Below are positions 45,239 through 53,222 of a DNA stretch of 64,000 bases, piece by piece (position 1 is the first letter of the stretch; every line of letters begins with the position of its first letter). The notes below the pieces were generated by a model that was given only the letters and a program-made list of their open reading frames with translations, was not told where the DNA came from and made no database searches. This DNA is from an uncultured Clostridia bacterium (lineage in GTDB: Bacteria > Bacillota > Clostridia > Lachnospirales > CAG-274). The position numbers and the translations under genes were made by a program. The DNA lies in the NCBI GenBank assembly GCA_947632615.1, contig CANRPW010000009.1, forward strand, positions 1 through 64,000, given 5' to 3'.

Positions 45239-45970
45239 TTATTTATTTTTCAACTCATTTATTAGCTTTTTTTCATCTTCCGTAAGGTTTGCGCTTTCAA
45301 GAAGCTCCGGGCGCTTATAAAATGTGTTTATAATGGATTGCTCCCTCTTCCACTGAGCTACCTTGCCGTGATGACCGCTTAAAAGCACATCGGGCACTTT
45401 TCTGCCCATAAAGTCATAGGGACGTGTATATTGGGGATACTCCAGCAGCCCGTCGGAAAAGCTCTCGTCCTCGCTGCTTTCGGAGTTTCCCAAAACTCCC
45501 GGCACCAGCCTGCCAACGGCGTCGATTATCACCATTGCCGCAAGCTCGCCGCCTGTGAGCACAAAATCGCCTATGGATATTTCCTCCACATTAAGCTCAT
45601 CCAGTACTCTTTTGTCTATGCCCTCATAGTGGCCGCAAAGCAAAATGACGTCCTTTTCTTTGGCAAGCTCTCTTGCTTTTGCCTGATCAAAGACCTTGCC
45701 CTGAGGGGACATATACAATACCTTCGTTCCTTCCGAAACCTTGTCTTTAATGCTCATATAGGCATCATATACAGGCTCGGGTTTCATTATCATACCTGCG
45801 CCGCCGCTGTAGCAGTAGTCGTCTACATGCCTGTGCTTGTCTTTGGAAAAATCTCTTATATCTATGGCAGTTATATTTATAATGCCGCTGTCTATACCTC
45901 TTTTGATTATGGAATGACCAAGCCCGTCATTTATCATATCACAAAAAAGTGTAAGCACATAAAAATTCAT
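45239..45970 (-). CDS. trmD: tRNA (guanine-37 N1)-methyltransferase
   Basis: A 243-residue SPOUT enzyme making m1G37. The knot motifs LLCGHYEGIDKR and SIGDFVLTGGELAAMVIIDA are clear, and DYCYSGGAGMIMKPEP is early. Start ATG 45970 (MNFYVLTLF) overlaps the rimM stop by 4 bp and has GAGGGGCTGAG upstream; the frame runs farther but within rimM. Confidence 0.97.
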   Translation of the reverse strand: MNFYVLTLFCDMINDGLGHSIIKRGIDSGIINITAIDIRDFSKDKHRHVDDYCYSGGAGMIMKPEPVYDAYMSIKDKVSEGTKVLYMSPQGKVFDQAKARELAKEKDVILLCGHYEGIDKRVLDELNVEEISIGDFVLTGGELAAMVIIDAVGRLVPGVLGNSESSEDESFSDGLLEYPQYTRPYDFMGRKVPDVLLSGHHGKVAQWKREQSIINTFYKRPELLESANLTEDEKKLINELKNK

Positions 45971-46470
45971 TCTCTCAGCCCCTCTAAAAGCTTTACTGTC
46001 ATTCTGTTTGCAGCAACGTCGACCTTTAATATACATTGTTTTATGGCAGGTATCAATATATCATTACCCTGTGTTTTTACAATATAAACATCGTTTGCCC
46101 CTGTGAAAAGTATGTCGTAAAGCTCGCCTAAAACTTCGCCCTCGTCTGTTACGACCTCCATGCCGTAAAGGTCTTTTACAAAATATTCGTCATCCTCACA
46201 GGGAGCAGCCATCTCACGGGTGATTTTTACTTTGCTGCCCTTAAGCCTTTCGGCGGCTGTCATATCGTCTATGCCCTTAAGCTTTACAAGAGCCATTCCC
46301 TTGTGTTCACGTGTACTTACAACGTCATACTCCTTTATTTCGCCTCTTTGCTCTATAAAAAGTATGCTTTGCTCCGTGATTTCGGAAATGTCGTCTGCCT
46401 GCGGGTATATTTTGACTTCACCCTTTATTCCGTGTGTGTTTACTATCTCTCCTACCGTAAAATAGTCCAT
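45967..46470 (-). CDS. rimM: 16S rRNA processing factor RimM
   Basis: A 167-residue protein with the N-terminal RimM barrel (VGEIVNTHGIKGEVKIYP) and a C-terminal PRC barrel (YFVKDLYGMEVVTDEGEVLGELYDIL, DVYIVKTQGNDILIPAI). It binds S19 and aids 30S assembly. It is coupled to trmD; the usual rpsP and KH-protein genes are not upstream, where hairpins J lie instead. Confidence 0.96.
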   Translation of the reverse strand: MDYFTVGEIVNTHGIKGEVKIYPQADDISEITEQSILFIEQRGEIKEYDVVSTREHKGMALVKLKGIDDMTAAERLKGSKVKITREMAAPCEDDEYFVKDLYGMEVVTDEGEVLGELYDILFTGANDVYIVKTQGNDILIPAIKQCILKVDVAANRMTVKLLEGLRE

Positions 46471-46520
46471 ATTTTAACCTCCGTATATTACGTCATTTCC
46501 GACCAACTTGCGGGTAGTCT

Positions 46521-46581
46521 GGGGCGAGCCTACAGGGAAGGGAGAGGGCTTGTCCCTCTCCCTTCCCTGTAGGCTCGCCCC
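46521..46581. repeat. Intergenic GC-rich hairpin J1, 28-bp arms
   Basis: Perfect arms 46521-46548 and 46554-46581 with a 5-nt loop. It lies upstream of rimM and of the phosphohexomutase gene, between divergent transcripts. Confidence 0.9.
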
Positions 46582-46588
46582 CGCCAGT

Positions 46589-46637
46589 GGCAGTTTTTTT
46601 TCGGGAGCATCAGAGATGCTCCCGAAAAAAAACTGCC
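46589..46637. repeat. Intergenic hairpin J2, 23-bp arms
   Basis: Perfect arms 46589-46611 and 46615-46637, loop AGA. An eight-T tract is inside the left arm and eight A inside the right arm, the reverse of a terminator. Confidence 0.9.
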
Positions 46638-46775
46638 GCTTAAACATTTTTATTATAAATAATAACCAACCTCAAATCAAGAGAATTTTAATAAAAATCG
46701 AAGCTTCTGTAAGCCCCTTCACTGCAAATTGAATAAAATTATCAAAAAAAATATGAATAAATTGTAAAATATTAC

Positions 46776-46804
46776 TTGTTTTATTGGCAAAAAAATTATA
46801 TAAT
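46776..46804 (+). promoter_or_regulatory. Promoter of the phosphohexomutase gene
   Basis: TTGTTT (46776-46781), a 17-bp spacer and TATAAT (46799-46804). The remaining 46638-46775 stretch is A/T-rich with nothing recognisable. Confidence 0.7.
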
Positions 46805-46841
46805 GTATATAAAGTATATTAAATTAAGGAGGAATGTTGTT

Positions 46842-48584
46842 ATGTCATATATGGATGTTTACAAACAATGGCTTTCCGAGCCTGTTTTTGATGAGGACAC
46901 AAAGGCAGAGCTTAAGGCTATAGCCAATGACGAGAAAGAAATTGAGGACAGATTTTATCGCGAACTTGAGTTTGGTACTGCCGGGCTTCGTGGTGTTATA
47001 GGAGCCGGCACAAACCGTATGAATATTTACATTGTAAGCAAGGCTACTCAGGGTTTTGCCAACTATATCATCAAGCAAGGTCCTGAGGCTGTTAAGAAGG
47101 GTATTGTTATTGCTTATGACAGCCGTAACATGAGCCCTGAATTTGCTGAAGCAACAGCACTTGTAATGGCAGGCAACGGAATTAAGGCTTATCTTTTTGA
47201 GTCACTTCGTCCCGTTCCCGTGCTTTCATTTGCTATCCGTCATTTGGGAACGACCGGCGGCGTAGTTGTTACTGCAAGCCACAACCCGCCACAGTATAAC
47301 GGCTATAAGGTATATTGGGAAGACGGCGCACAAGTTCCTTATCCTCGTGATGAGGCTATCATGGCAGAGGTTAATGCGATCACAGATTTTGCTTCCATTA
47401 AAAAGCTTTCTAAAGAAGAAGCTCTTGCAAAGGGTCTTCTCGTAATGGTTGGCAAAGAGGTTGACGATGCTTATGACGAAAACGTACTTGCACAGCTTGT
47501 TAATCCTGAAGTAGTTAAGGAAATGGGCAAGACTTTAAAGGTAGTTTATACACCTCTTCATGGCTCAGGCAACCTTCCTGTAAGAAGGATACTTGCCAAG
47601 GCGGGTCTTGAAAATGTTATCGTAGTGCCCGAGCAGGAGCTTCCCGACGGAAACTTCCCCACGGTTGCACTTCCAAACCCCGAGGATGTAAATGCGTTTA
47701 AGCTTGCTATGGAGCTTTCCGAAAAGGTTGGCGCTGACTATATGTGCGCAACCGACCCCGATGCTGACAGAGTTGGCGCGGTTGTTAAAAATTCTGAGGG
47801 AGAATATGTTGTATTCACAGGTAATATGATGGGTACGCTTATTTGCGACTATATACTTTCACAGAAGGCTAAGAAGGGCATACTTCCCAAGAATGCGGCT
47901 GTTGTTTCCACAATAGTTTCTTCAGACCTTACAAAGGCTATATGTGCAAACTACGGAGTAACATATTTTGACGTACTTACAGGCTTTAAGTATATTGGCG
48001 AAAAGATTAAGGAATTTGAAGCTGACGGAAGCTATAGCTATCAGTTTGGCTTTGAAGAGTCTTACGGCTGCCTCACAGGCGCATATGCAAGAGATAAAGA
48101 TGCTGTTGATGCTAACCTTATGATTGCCGAAATAGCTTCATATTATAAGAAGCAGGGCAAGACATTATATGATGCTCTTCAGGCTCTCTATGCTAAGTAT
48201 GGCTATTATAAAGAAACCGTTACTTCAATAAATCTGGGCGGTGTTGAAGGCGCAGCACAGATAAAGAAGGTAATGGCAGACCTGAGAAGCTCCTCACCAA
48301 CAGAGGTTGGCGGTGTTAAGGTAGTAGAAGCAAGAGATTATGCAGCTGACGTTATCAAAGACCTTAAGACAGGGGAAACAAAGCCAACAGGACTTCCCAA
48401 GTCAAACGTACTTTACTATGTTCTTGAAGACGGAACATGGTTCTGCGTAAGACCTTCAGGCACAGAGCCTAAGATCAAGGTTTATTTCGGAGCAAACGGC
48501 GACACTATGGAAGAAGCTGAAGCAAAGGCTAAAAGGGCTTCCGACGGTATCCTCGCTATTGTAGACAAAATTTTAGGCAAATAA
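46842..48584 (+). CDS. Phosphoglucomutase / phosphomannomutase family protein
   Basis: A 580-residue alpha-D-phosphohexomutase. The phosphoserine loop TASHNPPQYNGYKVYW, the metal loop DPDADRVG, the sugar loop GFEESYG and the phosphate site RPSGTEPKIKVY are all present in order, as in PgcA-type enzymes. It interconverts glucose-1-phosphate and glucose-6-phosphate for glycogen and envelope synthesis. Start ATG 46842 has AAGGAGG; the frame extends upstream into the leader. Confidence 0.96.
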   Translation: MSYMDVYKQWLSEPVFDEDTKAELKAIANDEKEIEDRFYRELEFGTAGLRGVIGAGTNRMNIYIVSKATQGFANYIIKQGPEAVKKGIVIAYDSRNMSPEFAEATALVMAGNGIKAYLFESLRPVPVLSFAIRHLGTTGGVVVTASHNPPQYNGYKVYWEDGAQVPYPRDEAIMAEVNAITDFASIKKLSKEEALAKGLLVMVGKEVDDAYDENVLAQLVNPEVVKEMGKTLKVVYTPLHGSGNLPVRRILAKAGLENVIVVPEQELPDGNFPTVALPNPEDVNAFKLAMELSEKVGADYMCATDPDADRVGAVVKNSEGEYVVFTGNMMGTLICDYILSQKAKKGILPKNAAVVSTIVSSDLTKAICANYGVTYFDVLTGFKYIGEKIKEFEADGSYSYQFGFEESYGCLTGAYARDKDAVDANLMIAEIASYYKKQGKTLYDALQALYAKYGYYKETVTSINLGGVEGAAQIKKVMADLRSSSPTEVGGVKVVEARDYAADVIKDLKTGETKPTGLPKSNVLYYVLEDGTWFCVRPSGTEPKIKVYFGANGDTMEEAEAKAKRASDGILAIVDKILGK

Positions 48585-48600
48585 TATATTGATATACAAT

Positions 48601-48638
48601 TGCCGCAAACAACAAAACTGTTGTTTGCGGCAGTTTTT
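48601..48638. terminator. Terminator of the mutase gene, shared with the facing gene
   Basis: Perfect 14-bp arms TGCCGCAAACAACA and complement (48619-48632), then five T on the plus strand. It overlaps the end of the facing deacetylase gene by 2 bp. Confidence 0.9.
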
Positions 48639-49437
48639 ATGGATATAGTTTTTGCACAAGCTCGTCTGCGGTGACAAATTTTATGCCGCTGTTTTCAAAG
48701 TCTTTATATACAGAGGCTATGGCCTCCGCTGTCACCTTTCCGCCTTCTGCTCCTACATGACCTATACATATTGCCCGGCCCTTTTTAAGAGCTATGTCCT
48801 TTGTTTTATTCAGGTTTTCAACTATCTTTTCACGGCTGTGGGTGGAGTCTAAAAATACATCCCTTTTCAAAACGGGCACATTGTATTTTTCACTGTATTT
48901 GCCGCTCAGACTGTCCGGTGAGGTCATACTGTCTATAAAGAACATATTGTTTTTTTGAAGATGTTTAAAAAGAATATCCATTACCTTGTCGCTTTCTACA
49001 GCCTTAGAGCCCATGTGATTGTTGACTCCTGTGCCATAGCCCTGAGAAAGAGATGAAGAAATTGTTTTTTCAAGCTCCTCCTCGGTCATAGATGTAAGAA
49101 CAGGATTATCTCCCAGCCAGCTTGCTTTTCCTGATTTTGCCTCCATAGGCAGGTGAACTATAACGCCCTTGCCCTTGCCCATAAGCAGGGTAGCCTCCTG
49201 CCTGCTTTTTTCCATAAGGGGCATAACCGCTCCCGTGAATTTTATAGGGAGGTCAAGCATTTCATCTGTGCCCTCCGAGTTGTTTCCGAAATCGTCTATT
49301 ATTATGCAGATGTAAGCGGAAGCGTTTTTGGACAGTACGGGTTTTGTACCTGTTTCATTATTTATAAGTGTTATTCCCGCCGCCAGTAAAAAAAGGGCTG
49401 CTATTATACCTAAGTTGAGTTTATACTTTATATTCAT
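48637..49437 (-). CDS. Divergent polysaccharide deacetylase (DUF610 family)
   Basis: A 266-residue exported protein with an N-terminal membrane anchor (LGIIAALFLLAAGITLI) and the divergent deacetylase fold (YICIIIDDFGNNSEGTDEMLDLP, VIVHLPMEAK, GVNNHMGSKA, FFIDSMTSP, IGHVGAEG). The family is related to NodB-type deacetylases, but its activity is unproven. The likely site of action is the cell envelope. Confidence 0.9.
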   Translation of the reverse strand: MNIKYKLNLGIIAALFLLAAGITLINNETGTKPVLSKNASAYICIIIDDFGNNSEGTDEMLDLPIKFTGAVMPLMEKSRQEATLLMGKGKGVIVHLPMEAKSGKASWLGDNPVLTSMTEEELEKTISSSLSQGYGTGVNNHMGSKAVESDKVMDILFKHLQKNNMFFIDSMTSPDSLSGKYSEKYNVPVLKRDVFLDSTHSREKIVENLNKTKDIALKKGRAICIGHVGAEGGKVTAEAIASVYKDFENSGIKFVTADELVQKLYP

Positions 49438-49520
49438 TAAAAATTAGCCTCCTTCAAGGATTTTTTGGTTGAAAAAAATTCGGTCAAAATTTATAATTAA
49501 AACAAATCAGATTTTTATTT

Positions 49521-49600
49521 TTGGTCAATCTGTATGTTTTTAAGGTCGATTTTTGGCGGTTTTATACAAAAGCGTATTTTAAAACCGATGATTTGACCAA
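49521..49600 (+). promoter_or_regulatory. Inverted-repeat region before the HPr-like genes
   Basis: An outer inverted repeat TTGGTCAA (49521-49528) and TTGACCAA (49593-49600) encloses an inner pair CGGTTTTA/TAAAACCG near 49557-49587. A third GGTCAA is at 49482-49487. It lies 70-150 bp upstream of the promoter, so it could be a regulator-binding array. The gap 49438-49757 has no gene. Confidence 0.4.
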
Positions 49601-49672
49601 TTTTTGCTCTGAAAAATGCTTTATATTTATATAATTATTCGCTAAATTCTTAAATATTAGCAAAATATCAAT

Positions 49673-49701
49673 TTGACAAAATCCAAAATATAGTATAGAA
49701 T
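49673..49701 (+). promoter_or_regulatory. Promoter of the HPr-like tandem
   Basis: TTGACA (49673-49678), a 17-bp spacer and TAGAAT (49696-49701), about 55 bp before the first gene. Confidence 0.75.
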
Positions 49702-49757
49702 ATCAGTGTAACAAAGAGAAAAACAAGAAAAATTTTAAAGAGGAGGGTTTTTAAAAC

Positions 49758-49988
49758 ATGAAAAAAATTAAGGTAAATATCAACTCTGTTGATAAGGTTA
49801 AGGAATTTGTAAACGTTCTCAACACACTTGAGGGTGACTACGATCTTATAACAGACAGATATGTAGTAGATGCAAAGTCAATTATGGGCATCTTCTCACT
49901 TGACATTTCAAAAGACCTTGAGCTTGCAATTCATGACAATGCAGCTGCTGATGAAGCAGAAAAGGCTCTTGCTAAATTTACGGTTTAA
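49758..49988 (+). CDS. HPr-like protein lacking the active-site histidine (copy 1)
   Basis: A 76-residue HPr-fold protein. The region YVVDAKSIMGIFSLDISKDLEL matches HPr around the regulatory Ser46, including the KSIMG stretch. The N-terminal catalytic loop with His15 is absent (NSVDKVKEFVNVL there), so it cannot carry phosphate from PEP. It is not next to any PTS gene. Such proteins occur in Lachnospiraceae; a regulatory role through the Ser site is speculative. AGGAGG precedes the ATG. Confidence 0.88.
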   Translation: MKKIKVNINSVDKVKEFVNVLNTLEGDYDLITDRYVVDAKSIMGIFSLDISKDLELAIHDNAAADEAEKALAKFTV

Positions 49989-50016
49989 TATAATTTTATA
50001 AAGGAGGATTTAAACC

Positions 50017-50247
50017 ATGAAAAAGTTAACAGTAAAAATTGATACTATTGATAAGGTAAAGGAATTTGTAAACACACTCAACACACTTGAGGGTGACTAC
50101 GATCTTATAACAGACAGATATGTAGTAGATGCAAAGTCAATTATGGGTATCTTCTCACTTGACATCTCAAAGGATATAGAGCTTGCGATCCATGACAACG
50201 CTCCGGCAGATGCAGCAGAGAAGGCTCTTGCTAAGTTTTTAGTATAA
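50017..50247 (+). CDS. HPr-like protein lacking the active-site histidine (copy 2)
   Basis: A 76-residue near-copy of the previous gene (about 64 of 76 residues shared; the central stretch is the same even at DNA level). It differs mainly near the N-terminus (LTVKIDTI) and the last third. The gap between copies is 28 bp with its own AAGGAGG. The pair is a recent tandem duplication, with no His15 in either copy. Confidence 0.88.
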   Translation: MKKLTVKIDTIDKVKEFVNTLNTLEGDYDLITDRYVVDAKSIMGIFSLDISKDIELAIHDNAPADAAEKALAKFLV

Positions 50248-50260
50248 TTTTACATAATAT

Positions 50261-50288
50261 AAAAGGCAGACCTTAAGGTCTGCCTTTT
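50261..50288. terminator. Bidirectional terminator between the HPr-like pair and the SDR gene
   Basis: The perfect 12-bp arms AAAAGGCAGACC and complement around TTAA end in T-runs on both strands. It overlaps the last codons of the facing SDR gene. Confidence 0.9.
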
Positions 50289-51028
50289 TTCTTTTGAAAT
50301 TCATAGCAAAAATAAGTTTGTAAAAATACCGGGGAGAGCTTGGCGGCTATTGGCAGCAGCTTTTCAAATGTTCCCGGAATTATTACAGGCTTTTCTTCAA
50401 ACATTTTTTCTATGGCGTATTCTGCGCAGTATTTGGGGTCAAGCCCCTTTGTGGCGAAGCGTACGCCTGCTCTTTTGTTAAAATCCGTAGCCACAGGCCC
50501 CGGGCAGAGCACGCCGCAGTATACTCTTGAGCCTTTTCGGCGCAGCTCTTCTCTTACTGCCATGGTAAGACGATATACGTATGCCTTTGTGCCATAATAG
50601 GTTGCCATCATAGGCCCGGGGAGAAAGGCTGCAAGAGAACCTACATTAAGAATATAGCCATAGCCCTTTTTCACGAAATCCTTTAAAAACAGCTTTGTAA
50701 GTATATGAACGGACTTTATGTTTAAGTCGATCATATTAAGCTCCTTTTCAAGCTCGCCCTCCGTCAGGGCAGAAAACTCGCCGAAGCCTGCATTATTTAT
50801 AACTACCTCTATTTTTTCGTCCTTAAGCTCATTATAAAGCCTTATACATTCCTCGGGCTTTGAAAGATCCGCCGGAATGACTACTGCTCTTGTGCCTGCC
50901 TCTGCCGCTAATTTGTTGAGCTTGTCCCTGTTTCTTGCTGAAATAATAATGTCAAAGCCCATTTCCGACAGTTTTTTTGCCATATAATAGCCCATGCCGC
51001 CGCTTGCGCCTGTTATCAGTGCAGCCAT
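50273..51028 (-). CDS. Short-chain dehydrogenase/reductase
   Basis: A 251-residue SDR. The Rossmann motif is ITGASGGMGYYMAKKL, NNAG is present (INNAGFG), and the catalytic YxxxK is YYGTKAYVY after a Ser-containing strand. The C-terminal part is hydrophobic (PIAAKLSPVFLQTYF), as in YqjQ/DltE-like SDRs. The substrate is unknown. It overlaps the cca gene by 13 bp. Confidence 0.92.
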   Translation of the reverse strand: MAALITGASGGMGYYMAKKLSEMGFDIIISARNRDKLNKLAAEAGTRAVVIPADLSKPEECIRLYNELKDEKIEVVINNAGFGEFSALTEGELEKELNMIDLNIKSVHILTKLFLKDFVKKGYGYILNVGSLAAFLPGPMMATYYGTKAYVYRLTMAVREELRRKGSRVYCGVLCPGPVATDFNKRAGVRFATKGLDPKYCAEYAIEKMFEEKPVIIPGTFEKLLPIAAKLSPVFLQTYFCYEFQKKKGRP

Positions 51029-52188
51029 TTAGAAGCCTCCTCTGTGAGTTTTTCTTTAGTATTATTTTCAGGATCTTCAAATACAAAATTAAGAAGCCTG
51101 TCTATAGCCTTTCCTATTTCTATACCTTTAAAACCTAAAAGCTGAAGGTCTTTGCCGTTTATGTCAAGGTCCTTTTTTGTTATAGGCTTTTCGGAGGATA
51201 TGAAACGCTCTGCATTATCTGTTGGTTCTCCCTTAGCCCTTTTTATATCTATAAGCCTAAGGAAGCTGTCCCTACCTATATCCGACAAGACCCTTCGCAT
51301 TGTGACAATGTCATCAAAGGCATTTTCATCATAATATTTTATAAGCTTTAATGTCTCTCTTATTATCTCGTTTGAAAGCCTGAGGTCTTTAAGAATTTCC
51401 TCAGGGTCGTTTTCCTTGGCAAAAATGATGGCAAGGGCAGATATTTCGTCCTCATTCGTTTTGCTTATAAGCTCGGATATTTCATTGCTTCTTTTGTTAA
51501 GGGCGTTTTTGAGCCCTTCGCCGCAATAGCCCGAAAGACCTGAGTCTTTAAGCAAAAGTATTCTTTCTCTGTGGGGAGAGGTTATGAGCTTTAAAAGCTC
51601 GGTGGTTATTCTTTCAACGCTTACTTTTTCTATAAGGTGACAGTTTTCTTTCAATGCCTTATAGGTTTTTTCTTCGATATCAAAACCCAGCTGCGCCGAA
51701 AACCTTATACACCTAAACATTCTCAGTGCATCCTCTTTAAACCTGAGGTCAGGCTCACGCACGCCCCTTATAATGCCCTGCTTTATGTCGGCTATGCCTG
51801 AAAACGGGTCAACATAGCCCTTTTCGGGGTTATAGGCAATAGAATTCATGGTGAAGTCACGGCGGCTTAAGTCTAAGGTTATGTCGTCGGTAAATTCTAC
51901 CTTTGTTGGGTGGCGGAAATCGCCGTATTCTCCGTCTATGCGGTAGGTGGTTATCTCATAGCCGACTTTGCCTATAAGAACAGTCACCGTGCCGTGCTTT
52001 ATGCCTGTGTCAACGGTGCGCCTGAAAATCCTTTTTATTTCATTCGGCAGAGCATTGGTGGTTATGTCGTAGTCATGGGGAATGACCCCCATGAGAGCAT
52101 CTCTTACACAGCCCCCTACGATGTAACCCTCGTATCCTGCATCTCTTAAATTGTTTAAAATAAATAATACGTCCTTTGTGATTTCCAT
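51016..52188 (-). CDS. cca: CCA tRNA nucleotidyltransferase
   Basis: A 390-residue class II nucleotidyltransferase. GGCVRDALMG and the DYDIT acid pair are in the head; RRDFTMNSIAYNP and a helical tail follow. It adds or repairs the CCA end of tRNAs; Clostridia usually have one such enzyme, but a separate poly(A) polymerase cannot be excluded by sequence alone. Start at ATG 52188 after AGGAG. Confidence 0.94.
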   Translation of the reverse strand: MEITKDVLFILNNLRDAGYEGYIVGGCVRDALMGVIPHDYDITTNALPNEIKRIFRRTVDTGIKHGTVTVLIGKVGYEITTYRIDGEYGDFRHPTKVEFTDDITLDLSRRDFTMNSIAYNPEKGYVDPFSGIADIKQGIIRGVREPDLRFKEDALRMFRCIRFSAQLGFDIEEKTYKALKENCHLIEKVSVERITTELLKLITSPHRERILLLKDSGLSGYCGEGLKNALNKRSNEISELISKTNEDEISALAIIFAKENDPEEILKDLRLSNEIIRETLKLIKYYDENAFDDIVTMRRVLSDIGRDSFLRLIDIKRAKGEPTDNAERFISSEKPITKKDLDINGKDLQLLGFKGIEIGKAIDRLLNFVFEDPENNTKEKLTEEASKWLH

Positions 52189-52246
52189 AATTATTCTCCT
52201 TTATATTATAATAACATAAAATTTATTATTTTACTAATACTTTACG

Positions 52247-52275
52247 TTGAAAAAATATAAAAAAAATAGTATAAT
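52247..52275 (+). promoter_or_regulatory. Promoter of walR
   Basis: TTGAAA (52247-52252), a 17-bp spacer and TATAAT (52270-52275). Confidence 0.7.
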
Positions 52276-52320
52276 AGATATTTAAGGAATAGTAAATGTA
52301 TAAAAGAGAGGTGTTTAGAT

Positions 52321-53025
52321 ATGGATTATACAATTCTTGTAGTAGATGATGAAGAAAGTATTGTTAATATAATAGAATATAATCTTAAAAAAGACGGCTA
52401 TAATGTTATAAAAGCGTTCAACGGAGAGGACGGGCTTGCGGCAGCGACTACCAAAAACCCCGATCTTGTTATACTTGATATAATGATGCCTAAAATGGAC
52501 GGCTATGAGGTTTGCCGCAGGCTGAGAACTACCAGCGATGTGCCTATTATAATGCTTACTGCAAGGGCTGACGAGGTGGATACTGTAATAGGGCTTGAAA
52601 TGGGCGCAGACGACTATGTAACCAAGCCCTTTAAAACAAGAGAGCTTCTTGCAAGAGTAAAGGCCAACCTCAGACGTAAGCAGGGCAATATGGAAGTATA
52701 TAATAAGCAAAATGTAAGCGCTTCAACGGATGTATTTAAAGACCTTACAATAGATTATGACCGCTATGAGGTGACTAAGGGCGGAGAGACCATCAACCTT
52801 ACCCTCAGGGAATATGAGCTTCTTTCATTCCTCACCAAAAATAAAAAACAGCCCTTTACAAGAGAGGCTTTGCTTGAAAAGGTGTGGGGCTATGAATATT
52901 ACGGCGGCGATGCAAGATCCGTTGACGTTACTGTAAGAAGACTCAGAGAAAAGATAGAGGACGACCCCGGCAAGCCCAGATATATAATTACTAAAAGAGG
53001 CATAGGATATTATTTTGCAGGATAA
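52321..53025 (+). CDS. walR: WalR/YycF-type response regulator
   Basis: A 234-residue OmpR/PhoB-class regulator. The receiver domain has VVDDEESIVN, the phosphorylated Asp in VILDIMMPKMDG (near 53) and TKPF; the C-terminal winged helix ends RYIITKRGIGYYFAG. The sequence matches the WalR (YycF) group that controls wall hydrolases in Bacillota. AGGTG precedes the ATG. The kinase gene follows, separated by a hairpin-filled gap. Confidence 0.92.
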   Translation: MDYTILVVDDEESIVNIIEYNLKKDGYNVIKAFNGEDGLAAATTKNPDLVILDIMMPKMDGYEVCRRLRTTSDVPIIMLTARADEVDTVIGLEMGADDYVTKPFKTRELLARVKANLRRKQGNMEVYNKQNVSASTDVFKDLTIDYDRYEVTKGGETINLTLREYELLSFLTKNKKQPFTREALLEKVWGYEYYGGDARSVDVTVRRLREKIEDDPGKPRYIITKRGIGYYFAG

Positions 53026-53036
53026 AAAAGCTCCGA

Positions 53037-53083
53037 TGGGTTCGCTTATCAACTCGCCTTTGGCGAATCGATAAGCAAACCCA
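53037..53083. repeat. Intergenic hairpin K1 within the walR-walK gap
   Basis: Imperfect stem: TGGGTT/AACCCA and GCTTATC/GATAAGC, with an inner CGCC/GGCG. It starts 11 bp after the walR stop. Confidence 0.75.
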
Positions 53084-53090
53084 CGGGTCG

Positions 53091-53175
53091 GGGGCGAGGG
53101 GAAACCGGCTGAGAAAGCCCGCGGAAACCCCCTTGGGGTTTCCGCGGGCTTTCTCAGCCGGTTTCCCCTCGCCCC
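53091..53175. repeat. Intergenic GC-rich hairpin K2, 41-bp arms
   Basis: Perfect arms 53091-53131 and 53135-53175 with a 3-nt loop. CGGGTCGG (53084-53091) abuts the left arm. It lies between two co-directional partner genes, so any transcript of walR-walK must carry it. Confidence 0.93.
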
Positions 53176-53222
53176 TGACATCCCGCAGGTTTATTGGCGT
53201 AAATTTTATTGCAGGTGAAAAA

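Noticed and set aside
21573-53175. Reading the long hairpins as ordinary intrinsic terminators
   Set aside because: Real terminators in this window are 8-14 bp stems with T-runs. The long hairpins have arms up to 45 bp, mostly no T-run, and several occur upstream of genes or between co-directional partners.
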